A stretch of DNA of 64,000 nucleotides from Daphnia carinata (Eukaryota > Arthropoda > Branchiopoda > Diplostraca > Daphniidae), in assembly GCF_022539665.2 (NCBI RefSeq), contig NC_081336.1, positions 3,860,221-3,924,220 on the forward strand, in the 5' to 3' direction. The notes below the pieces were generated by a model. That model made no database searches, was not told the origin of the DNA, and saw nothing but the letters and a program-made list of their open reading frames with translations. Of the stretch, positions 10,616-19,810 are shown one piece after another. The position numbers and the translations under genes are program-made. Positions within the stretch are counted from its first letter, which is position 1, and the number at the start of each line of letters is the position of its first letter.

Positions 10616-11640
10616 ATGTTGAAATGGATAAGATAATAAAAGATAAGGATGGTAAGTACAAAGATTATTACATTAGTTTTCAATTATTAATTATTGTTTT
10701 TTGCTCTAATTATGAACCTGCAGGCTCAATTATTGCAACAGAAGAAAATATTAGGTGACAACAAAACTAAGGATGGTAACACGTAATGATTGTTTTTGTG
10801 TTGTTTTATTCATTTTTGTTTTTTAGCTCAAACTTTGAGTCTACAAGCTCAGTTACTGGAAAAAAACCAAGTTAGAACGGGACACTTTCCAAACAGTGAA
10901 GGAGGTTTTTCCAAACTCATCCCTAACTGAAGGTGAGGATGAGTTGGCATTAGGCGTACACAGTCAGGTACCTAAACTTTTCAAATAAGAATGCAAAATA
11001 AGCATAGAATTTTAACAAGCAATGATTTATTGTTTAGTTATTCAGTCCACCATCAGACAGTGCGTTAAATTTAAATTCTGTTAGTGCTGCACTAAAAGAA
11101 TTGTTCGTAATCAGTCCATGCAGTGAAGGAACTGAACAATTGTGGGACCGTATTTGGGCCAAAAATGGGTGTGGTACGGAAACCCAGAAATGGCATGAGT
11201 TCAACCTAAAACATGGATTAGGTACTTCCCGGTTCTTTGTCTATCGAAAAAGTATTTTTAATGCTATTATTTTGCATTCACAGAATTTTAGTGGGGGATC
11301 AAGTCAAGTCTGGAAGTGTTACAGGATGGAAGAGTGAGCCTACAGTTGAAAAACACTGAAAGTGCATTACCATTAAGGTATGAGGTAAAGTAATAGAGTA
11401 TGCAAATTGTCTAATGAGAAGTACCATCTTGTGTGAATGAATCTGGTACAACAGCAATCCTTTATAGTTCTGTCACAGCTAGAAGCCTCAAATAATTCTG
11501 CTTCTCTTACTAAAGAACAACTTGTCCTTTACGTTCAGAGTGTTGGTGAAGCTGGGTACTTAAATGGCCCTAAATATGTTTCATTTCGTTGCCATTGCAG
11601 CGATGAACATCATACATGGACTGTTTAGGTATGAAAGGAA
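10616..11640 (+). pseudogene. Unrecognised, partly decayed multi-exon coding sequence
   Basis: Coding-like islands with plausible splice sites but no continuous reading frame. One island repeats the motif LQAQLL in two consecutive segments (about 10722 and 10843). A later segment reads KLERDTFQTVKEVFPNSS but needs a one-base change in an A-run near 10860 to join the preceding frame. The longest clean exon is 11038-11222, starting LFSPPSDSALNLNSVSAALK and containing SEGTEQLWDRIWAKNG. Further islands lie at about 11293-11380 and 11480-11600. No start codon can be fixed and no domain is recognised. It may be a decayed upstream part of the copy at 11720-12120 or a sequencing error in a live gene. 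Confidence 0.35.
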
Positions 11641-11719
11641 TTTTCTTGAAAATTTTTTGAATTTATGACGAAGCATTTCTCCTGCTTTTTGCCAACCATG
11701 TCTAATCTACAAAAAAAAA

Positions 11720-12120
11720 ATTATTCAATAGGAAAGGATTTTCATATACTGGGAACACAACTATCAACAATGCAACATTCTAGGGGTGCTATTTTATCAT
11801 TCAAGAGCCTTATACAATGATTTTCATCTGCAATTTGTATGGCCTTTCCCAAGCTTCTGCCAGAAGTTGAATCTATAAGTCATGTAAGTCACATGAGCAA
11901 CAATTGAGATGCTTAATGGTGTTGTTTTTCTATTCTCAGCATAGGTTAATAGTAACATTGGATCTGAAAACATTCTTGGTTGGGGCAAGACACTGAATAA
12001 ATTGTAATGATTGAATGGATGACATGACATTTCTATACTTAATTTGGATTCCCGAGACGGTATTTTATATTTAAAAAATTGAAGTGCATATCTGGGCTCC
12101 CTTCCTTTCCGTAGCCCCGT
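11720..12120 (+). pseudogene. Inverted, decayed copy of the unknown minus-strand gene at 13734-15453
   Basis: The KLLP exon of the minus-strand gene has a counterpart here: AAGCTTCTGCCAGAAG ending in CAT|GTAAGT. Homology continues through the preceding intron (GCCTTT then AAGC), but the acceptor TTTTAG of the live copy is TTTCCC here, so the splice site is lost. The next exon aligns from GTTAATAGTAAC (live copy ATTAATAGCAAT) through GGTTGGG, then meets in-frame stops TAATGA near 12007. From about 12074 the sequence becomes essentially identical to the other copy. Homology is judged by eye; pseudogene status is inferred from the lost acceptor and stops. Confidence 0.55.
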
Positions 12121-12705
12121 TTCCCCTTGACTCGTAATAAGCCCGTAGGGGGTCATGCCCCTACTGTACGGTATATATAAAAACAACATATACCGAGGTT
12201 TGGAGGGCTCTGGCCGGAAAGGGGACGTGGGGTGCCGCTTAGTCCGATGATGTGTTCACGGAGGGCGATGTGGCTACCCACAAATCCGAACTAAAGGTTA
12301 ATCGCTCCTGTAAAAATGTTCCAAATCTTCAGCTCTTCTTCCGGCTTCTCTTAGCCAATCACCGGGTAATCTCCCCGGTGGGTCAACAAGGCAGTGTCTC
12401 CCCCTGCCTGGGTTGACGGCAACTTTTGAAAGGGCTATTGTGCCTTTTTAAAGTTGCAAAAATAATTGTAATGTGCAGAGAATTGTCAATAAAATTTTTT
12501 TTATAAAATATTTTTTGCAAAATTTGTTTCTTTCATTGTCTGTTTTTGCTGTGTTTACACGTTATATTTACCACCTTTTTTTTTTATTTAGCTTGCTCAA
12601 TTCACCTTTATTGTTTTGGCCACCTTTGATGGTAAGCATTGTGACACGTTTATTGGTAAGCATTTGTTTCCATTGGTTTATCGTTTATTTGTAAGCATTC
12701 AGTTA
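12049..12705 (+). repeat. Left arm of large inverted repeat
   Basis: Reverse complement of the arm at about 13195-13825. The stretch 12074-12543 appears identical to 13329-13797 over about 470 bp apart from an A-run length difference. Homology continues outward and inward with visible divergence. The arm holds three successive hairpins at 12360-12457. No convincing target-site duplication was found at its outer edge, and there is no transposase gene. Confidence 0.85.
12360..12457. other. Three consecutive hairpins (left arm; mirrored at about 13413-13511)
   Basis: Hairpin 1: CACCGGG 12360-12366 with CCCGGTG 12374-12380. Hairpin 2: GTCAACAAGGCAG 12382-12394 with CTGCCTGGGTTGAC 12404-12417. 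Hairpin 3: GCAACTTTTGAAAGG 12419-12433 with CCTTTTTAAAGTTGC 12443-12457. They follow each other with one to two bases between. The same set exists in the right arm in opposite orientation. Confidence 0.8.
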
Positions 12706-12775
12706 TTACCCAGGGGTCGAACCCTGGATGTTCGGCACACCGCGCACATGCTCTACCAATGAGCCATGAATCATA
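12706..12775 (-). repeat. tRNA-like sequence 1 in the spacer of the inverted repeat
   Basis: Minus strand: D arm GCTC-ATTGGTA-GAGC with box A TGGCTCATTGG, and T arm CCAGGG-TTCGAC-CCCTGG with box B GGTTCGACC. The anticodon arm pairs at only three of five positions and position 33 is not T, so it is not a credible functional tRNA. Confidence 0.55.
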
Positions 12776-12887
12776 TGATGTCAAGTTGGCTTTTTTCTAG
12801 TCACTTGTGGACTTGCATTTACACTTAGAATAAAACTGAAGTGCAATTCTGCAATATACTCTTCTACAATAATTTACTTCATGTTTA

Positions 12888-12962
12888 CACATCTACTGAG
12901 GTTTGAACCCAGGGTATCAGGTATCGCAGCTAAAGGCTCTACTACAGAGCTATGGACCTTAT
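12888..12962 (-). repeat. tRNA-like sequence 2 in the spacer of the inverted repeat
   Basis: Minus strand: D arm GCTC-TGTAGTA-GAGC and T arm CTGGG-TTCAAAC-CTCAG (five pairs with one wobble). Boxes A and B are good. The anticodon stem does not pair. Degenerate. Confidence 0.5.
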
Positions 12963-13049
12963 GAATGCAATAGAAAGATAAACATATAGTTGTGAAAGAC
13001 TGCATAAACATCCTAGACGATAAGATATCATATGCGATAATAAAATGCT

Positions 13050-13120
13050 TGGATATATCTCGTGGCTCAATGTTAGAGCATCGGCGTTGCACGCTGAATG
13101 TCTGGGGATCGGCTCCCATA
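13050..13120 (+). repeat. tRNA-like sequence 3 in the spacer of the inverted repeat (Ala-TGC-like anticodon arm)
   Basis: Plus strand: D arm GCTC-AATGTTA-GAGC, then a good anticodon arm TCGGC-GTTGCAC-GCTGA with T at position 33 and anticodon TGC. The T arm (GGGGATCGGCTCCC) pairs only three bases in the normal register, and the acceptor ends CTCG/CGAG pair out of register. This is the best preserved of the three but still looks like a pseudogene. Confidence 0.5.
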
Positions 13121-13194
13121 CGAGTAAAACAAAATACAAAAATACTTCAAAAAATATCCAGATAATACACGATGTTCCTTGAATATAAGTTGAA

Positions 13195-13825
13195 TGGATA
13201 ATAATTGAATACTTACAGATAAACGATAAACCAATGGAAACAATGCTTACCATCAAAGGTGACTAAAACAAATAAAGCAAAGCAATAAAAAAAAAGCTGA
13301 TAAATGTAATGTGCGAACACAGCTAACACAGACAATGAAAGAAACAAATTTTGCAAAAAATATTTTATAAAAAAAATTTTATTGACAATTCTCTGCACAT
13401 TACAATTATTTTTGCAACTTTAAAAAGGCACAATAGCCCTTTCAAAAGTTGCCGTCAACCCAGGCAGGGGGAGACACTGCCTTGTTGACCCACCGGGGAG
13501 ATTACCCGGTGATTGGCTAAGAGAAGCCGGAAGAAGAGCTGAAGATTTGGAACATTTTTACAGGAGCGATTAACCTTTAGTTCGGATTTGTGGGTAGCCA
13601 CATCGCCCTCCGTGAACACATCATCGGACTAAGCGGCACCCCACGTCCCCTTTCCGGCCAGAGCCCTCCAAACCTCGGTATATGTTGTTTTTATATATAC
13701 CGTACAGTAGGGGCATGACCCCCTACGGGCTTATTACGAGTCAAGGGGAAACGGGGCTACGGAAAGGAAGGGAGCCCAGATATGCACTTCAATTTTTAAA
13801 TAATTAATACCGTAATACGCGGGAA
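13195..13825 (-). repeat. Right arm of large inverted repeat
   Basis: Mirror of the left arm (12049-12705). It contains the last 60 or so bases of coding sequence and the stop codon of the minus-strand gene ending at 13734, plus its presumed 3' region and the mirrored hairpins. The inner part (13195-13328) and the outer part (13798-13825) are clearly diverged from the left arm, while 13329-13797 is not. Confidence 0.85.
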
Positions 13826-15453
13826 TATACAGGCGACTGATGGAGGGAAATTCAATTCCGTACTTCAAATTATTATAACTTTTCGTTATCACATCCCAAC
13901 CAGAAACCTTCGCAGGTTCACTATTGCTATTAATCTAAATTAAGAAAATAAAACATAGATAAGCATAAGACATTCTTATTGATATCGCTTACATGGTACA
14001 TAAATTCATCATCTGCCATATTCCTGTAGATTCTTGGCAGGAGCTTCTAAAAGGCTATGCAGTTGCAAATGATCACCATAGCCAAAACTTGAATACGAAA
14101 GTTTGGGAGAACCTTTCGTGTTGGCCACAGAGACCTTCCATGGGCTTTCCGATTGGACGTTCCATGCACCTTAAAAAAAAAAAAGAAAGGTTACATAGTT
14201 GGTTGTTTTGATCACTAAACGTGAAGGTAAAGAAGGTACATGGTCTCGGCAGTCTTGACGACAATTTCCATTATAACCTCATATCACCTCATTTTATGGA
14301 AAAAGAATTTCGTAGGCGACAGTTCAGAATAAAAAATGGTTGCATTCAAATCTTTTGACAGGTGGGATTAAGGAATGTCGCCTTAGGGAGTGCAAACCGC
14401 GATTTTCAAAATTATTAAATGCTTGTTAGCCTTTGAAAGATTGCTGGCTGACGCAGATAATCGTTTGGGACATGATTAATGAGCTGCTTCGTGGATAAAG
14501 CTCGTTTTTTTTAGTCCTCTCGAGGATGACATGAATTCCAGCATGTTCTACACATGTATCAGCACTTAGCGATATACCAATTAAAACAATTAAAAAATTT
14601 AAAATAGTACCACCTTTTAATGTTTTTGACTCCATGATTCATCTTCGTTGCAATTGTGAAGGCAAGACAAACTGACCTATGGTGATTTATTCATCGCACT
14701 TGCCATAACCGTTTTCCCAATGTATCAGCTATTCTGCCAACAGTAGTTTACTAATACAACATTGACGATTAAAATTAGAAAACTAAACAAACTCAGCAGA
14801 AAAGCATTACCAGGGAGTAACATCTTGCATGTTGACGAAGAATCTTTGGTTTATCATGTACATGGCAGAACATCCACATTGCCTGGATGGCGCAATCCTT
14901 TGCGTAATCACACAAATAATAACTAAAACATATTGAATTGAAACAAAATTTAAATGAAGTTTTACCCAACAGCCGGCTGCACCTCTGAATTCCAAAACTA
15001 CGTCTACACATTCATATCAAGCTTTTCCAGCATGTCTCACCTTTGGCATTTGTTTAAATCATTCCTTCAAAAATTTTTAATAAATGTAAATAAAGTAAAC
15101 AATTGATATTTATGTGACGTCGGAGTACCATTTGGCTGTCAAGCATTCCATACAAGATAGGCATTTTGAAGAATCAGTGGCAGCAATCAAGTGCTACAAT
15201 TTGAATATGGGCTAGGTGTTATAGTCACTGAGGGCTCTCAATCCCTAAACTGAACCTTGCTCACTGATGTGACAATCTATAAAAGGATTTAAATCTTAAT
15301 TAATGAGACATGCAGGATACTGTATAAAATTATAGTAAAGATGGTACCAAATGCTGAGTTACTAGAAATTTTGCCTGGGAAATCTCCAACTTACCATGTG
15401 AAACATAAGTCAGCTGTACTGCATTTGCAAATCCATTGTTCAAGTAACCATGT
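13734..15453 (-). CDS. Unrecognised multi-exon protein, 5' incomplete
   Basis: Seven segments bounded by GT-AG sites join with matching phase and no stop until the end: 15395-15453, 14966-15003, 14811-14897, 14221-14277, 14077-14169, 13993-14046 and 13734-13934 (589 nt, about 195 residues). Features seen: GYLNNGFANAVQLTYVSH, VVLEFRGAAGCWDC, a Cys/His-bearing stretch with FCHVHDKPK, ETMYLLYLHVHGTSN, KLLPRIYRNMADDEF and YGIEFPSISRLYIPAYYG. No signal peptide, domain or family is recognised, and no upstream exon with a start codon was found before USP38. The C-terminus and stop lie inside the near-identical arm of the inverted repeat. The splice between 14221 and 14169 uses donor GTTTAG, which is weak. 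Function unknown. Confidence 0.5.
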
Positions 15454-15472
15454 CTGAAGGAATGAATGAAAA

Positions 15473-15572
15473 AATTAAATAGGAATCTGGCCGCTAGATG
15501 GCCATAGCTGTAAAAAAAGAAAAAAAAGGCCAAAATTTTATTTTTTTGGGGGGGGTAAAACGGATTGCCATA
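15473..15572 (+). repeat. Dispersed short repeat, copy A
   Basis: Begins AAATTAAATAGGAATCTGG, continues CCGCTAGATGGCCATAGCTG, an A-rich and T-rich centre, then a G run and GTAAAACGGATTGCCATA. Copy B 100 bp downstream has the same layout. Copy C at 8381 is truncated. No terminal inverted repeats or target duplications are evident. Confidence 0.7.
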
Positions 15573-15677
15573 GAGTTTCTACTTGCATTACTCGTTTTCA
15601 CTGAAGGAAATCCTTGCAAACACACCATAGCAGGGGCAGCGAGACGCAGCAGAAATATTAGGTCAATGTATGTAGAG

Positions 15678-15757
15678 AATTAACTAGAAATCTGACCGTT
15701 AGATGGCAATAGCAGTAAAACAGGGATGTTTTTTTTTTTGGTAAAACGGATTGCCAT
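15678..15757 (+). repeat. Dispersed short repeat, copy B
   Basis: AATTAACTAGAAATCTGACC, GTTAGATGGCAATAGCAG, a T run, then GGTAAAACGGATTGCCATA. Clearly homologous to copy A over both ends but diverged in the centre. Confidence 0.7.
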
Positions 15758-16065
15758 ATGCTGATTCCGGAAAAATAGCTATTTTTAAAATTAAGTTAAC
15801 CATTTTTTAAATAAGCCGAATATTTGACGCAATGCTAGCGCGCCAGTACGCTACAGCGGTAGCGCTGATGCAGGACAAATATTCGGTGAGCATATGTAGA
15901 ACATTGGCTGAAAATGTGACCGATAGGTGGCGATACCCTAAACAGAAAAAAGGTATGCTCATTTAGTGAGGAAGATATCCGTTAGATGCTGTGCTGTTGT
16001 CTTAAAAAATCGAAACAAGTTTTTAACACTGGAAGCCTGGAAGGCTCAAAATATCATGAAAGAAA
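15758..16065. promoter_or_regulatory. USP35/38 upstream region
   Basis: Contains GTGACCGATAGGTGGCGATAC at about 15917, which resembles the core of the repeats above and CTCF-type motifs (AGGTGGCG). A small palindromic stretch GCGCGCC...GGTAGCGC lies at about 15838-15868. No TATA box. Confidence 0.4.
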
Positions 16066-19000
16066 ATGGAAAAATTATTGAAAATAATCCTGTCTGAGAT
16101 TTCTGACCAGAATAACAGTAATTCTGTTAGCAAACTTTTGGACGAGGTGTTTGTACGGTGTCTTTCGAAAGAAGAGTTTGTTTCCATTATTCACTATTGT
16201 TTGCATCTGGTTGCCTCACGTAGAGATCACAATGAGTTGACGAAAGAAACAGCAATTGAAATATTGTCCATATTAAATGCATTCAGAAGGAATGAATTTA
16301 ATGAAACCTCACCTCAAGTTATCAGTGAACTTATCTCATCAAATTTAAGTGAACCTGTTGACATCCTTGCACTGATCCAAGAGCTCTTGACTGTTGGTTT
16401 CCTTGAAGATGTTGTTTCTACAGAATTTTCTGTCAATTTGCAAAAAATGCTACACAAATTGCGTGGCAAACATAGCTTACCAGTTTTGGTGGACATGGCA
16501 AATATCATCCTATGCAATCCCAAATGTCTGCCTCCACAACAACTGCGACAACAATTCTGCATTGAAATAATTCACCAAATATCCTCTCTCAGCATTCCTG
16601 CCAGCCAATATATTAATTTTATGCAAGATGTTATGCTTGTATCAAAAATGGTCCAAAAGATATGGCTAAATTCCCCTCATGATGTTGGACTATCATCTTT
16701 GGCAACCATCTACACATTAATTGCTGAAAGCAGTAATAATCATCAGTTTATAATATTTCTTGGTTACATTATGGACTTACTTTGAATTATTTTGCAGGTA
16801 ATGTTAGCCCTCCAAGTCAGTCTTTAGCGGCATTCTTGAATGTCACACCTAAAAGTCAGATAGAGAAAGCCCTTGAAAAACTACTTATACTACCAGCTTC
16901 ATCCAGTAAAGACAAGCATGTAATTAGACTCGCCACTATCCTATGTGATTGGCTAATCCAATGGCCCAAGGCAACTAGAATATCTTGTTGGGTTTTATCG
17001 TTATTCAAGATGCTTACACTAGATGGTAGATCTGCAATTGTAGCTGAAGTGATCTCCCTTAAAGCTCCTAAGGTATGTAAATTTATTATTTTGCAAATTG
17101 TACATGCAATAGTCAGTGTAAAATTATTTACAGCTTATGGAACAGTCAGTCATTCCTATTATCAGAGCCTCTACTGCCCCGGTCTTGCCATACATGCTTT
17201 GTGCTTTTCGTGATCAGCCACAGGAAAAAGTTGATTTTATGCTGAAGCTGGCCATCAGACTTGTTAATCTTTTGAAGAATCAGGTTTCCAATGACAATGA
17301 AACACAACACTTAAGGAATGAGTTGATGGAAGTTCTTCATATTATGGGCGAAAAACTGTCGTTTACGGATGATCAGTTACGTCAGTCGCTCCTACAAACA
17401 ATATCTGTAAATCTACCTTTTCTTCCCCTGTATTCTGTTTTAGTAATGTTTTTTTACTTTGTAAATTAAAGGAATATCCCCGACCCAGTCCTCAGCGTAT
17501 ACTGTCCAAGCTTGACTCTGTGCCGGCATTGTTTGATCCTCGGTTTTCTAAGGATTGCAAGAAACTGGTCATACCGAATGGTAACTGGTTGGAATCTAGA
17601 TCAGCTACTGGAAAAATTGGATTGATCAATTTAGGGAATACCTGTTACATTAATTCGATTCTACAAGCTCTCTACATGAATTATGAGTATGGTAGGAAAT
17701 TTTCAGTTAAGATTTCACAGTCATGTCATCGTTGAAATTTGTTTAGTTTCACGCGAGCTGTACTTGGTTCAACCACTACTACTGACCAGTATGTCCTTAC
17801 CCAGCTACAGCGAGTCCTAGTATTCTTACGGTACAGTTTCCGGGCAGCATACTCCCCTGCAGCGTTCATCAAAGCTTCTCGTCCTCCTTGGTTTGAGACC
17901 GGTAGACAACAGGACTGTTCCGAATTTTTGAGGTATTTCTCTATTTACCATCGTTTATCCACTCTCAACTAATAAGGACGATGGTTGATTATACCAGGTA
18001 CCTGATGGATAGCTTGTATGAACAAGAGAGAGCTGGCCGGTGTGTCCTACAATGTGGTCATCGTTGGAAAGTTGGTGTTGGTAAAGAAACTACGGACGAA
18101 GCTGAGCAAGTTGCAGAACCAGGAATCGAAGAAAAATCCGAGGAAGGGAATAGCGAACTTCAGCGATGGATTACAGAAGAAGATTTGACTGCTGGACTTG
18201 CACAACCTGAAGGAAACCTGCCAGTGGGAAAAAGTGTGCAAGCAGCTGACAGCCTCTCTAACGCCCATTCCGATTCCACGGATAGTGGCATTCAGTCTGT
18301 GGGCGACGGATTAGAGGAAAAGGTTAAGTCATGCTCCGACTCGGAGAAACGGTCGATGGATAAAAAGCAACAATTAAGCCTCATACATAAGATATTTGGT
18401 GGACAGATGACCATATCTTACCGATGCCTTGCATGTGGTACTGAATCACATCATCAGGACTTTTTCACGGATCTTCACTTGGCTTTTCCTGATCCTGTTG
18501 CATCCGTACCAAGCAAAACGACCATTGAATCGGCTCTTCAAGGTAATCAAGAGCTAAGTCTTGATTCATTGTTGAAGTTTTATTTCGCCCCAGAGAAGCT
18601 TCAAGGCGAGAACCGCTACCACGTTAGTCAACCTTAGTTTACCATTTAAAATATTTGTTCATTGAAGTTGTTTGATATTTAGTGTGATAACTGCGCCAAG
18701 CTGGTTCAAGAGGCGGAGAGAGTACTTCGTGTAACAGAAGCTCCGCAGCATTTGCTTCTGACTTTACTGCGATTCCATTACGATAGACTGCTTCAAAGGC
18801 GAGGGAAGATCACTACCCAAGTTAGTTACCCTCAACGGCTGGATCTTCCTATTGATGGTGGAGGTACCATAAGTTATGTGCTTTACTCTGTCGTCATCCA
18901 TTCTGGTGTGACACTCGATGGTGGTCATTACTATACGTTGGCGCGTAGCAGTGACCTGGATCCGGAAGATGTTCTTGGGAAGGGCGATAAGTTGACACCT

Positions 19001-19354
19001 TGGTACATGTTCAATGATTGCCAAGTGTCGCGAACTGACTTCGATTCGTTGATCAGCTTGTCACGTAGATATCCAACAGATACGCCTTACCTTTTGTGGT
19101 ACCGGCGCGTGACGGATGATCAGGTAGGGAGTGCATTGGATGTAGGCAAAACAACACCTGCTGTGCCTCTGATACTGCCCTCCGACTTGAAGCATATAGT
19201 AGACGAAGACAACGCCAGGTTTGTCCAAGAACAAATGCGATCAGCGATTCGTCCAGCTCCTAGTATTTGGGCGCCACCAAAAAAAGATGATGATCAAGAC
19301 AGTCACCGGCGAGATCCTTTCCAAGATAATAATGGTTCACGTTTCATATTTTGA
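16066..19354 (+). CDS. USP38: Ubiquitin carboxyl-terminal hydrolase, USP35/USP38 type
   Basis: Cysteine protease that removes ubiquitin from proteins. Seven exons: 16066-16762, 16798-17072, 17134-17406, 17472-17686, 17747-17932, 17998-18622 and 18683-19354, total 980 residues (human USP38 1042, USP35 1018). The N-terminal 410 or so residues are a helical, HEAT-like region typical of this pair. The USP domain has the Cys box IGLINLGNTCYINSILQALY, then GRQQDCSEFLRYLMDSLYEQ, two CxxC pairs of the zinc-binding finger (CLACG, CDNC), the His box TLDGGHYYTLAR and WYMFNDCQV. An acidic, Ser-rich insert follows the Cys box region (about residues 575-665). The first intron is only 35 bp, unusually short. 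Tail to tail with POLR1F. Confidence 0.93.
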
Positions 19355-19810
19355 GGTGTCCAATAAGCGCTTCCGCATTCATTTACCTAAAATTGTATCG
19401 TAAAGAGTTATTTTGTATTTCGATCAAATGGAACTTACGTTAAATGCGCAGTCGCACTGTGTGTCTATAGTTAGTCGGCGGTGCACTTTCCCTGGCCTCT
19501 TACTTGTACATGGCCTAATCAATTACATATCATTTGTTGTAAAAGTAGACCATGGTTGTACGGAGTCATGTAGAATAAGCTGCCGAAATCTGTGCCTTCT
19601 AAGCAAGCACGACTCTTGGCTGTCAAGACAACAGCGCAGAGGATGAAATAAACTGTCTTTTATTGTTTCTCTTGCTTATTAACCTTAAAACTTGTCACGT
19701 TGTAATTTGAGGCAATGAAACGTAAAAAAAAATACCAATGATCTTCTGAAAAGGCAAAAGTTATGAATGACGGGTCGGAAAAGTAATCGTGTTAGGAGGT
19801 GCTTCGAAAT
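19355..19810. terminator. Convergent 3' ends, USP38 / POLR1F
   Basis: 456 bp between two facing stop codons. An AATAAA at 19647-19652 on the plus strand is a likely USP38 polyadenylation signal. No other feature. Confidence 0.5.

Noticed and set aside
12100-12480. Hammerhead or HDV-like ribozyme in the arm
   Set aside because: Only a partial CCGATGATG word resembles a hammerhead core and no matching GAAA/GUC elements were found; left as a test to run rather than a call.
12049-13825. Reading the inverted repeat as a complete DNA transposon
   Set aside because: No transposase, no convincing target-site duplication, and homology extends past the arms into an older gene duplication, so an inverted gene duplication with conversion fits better.
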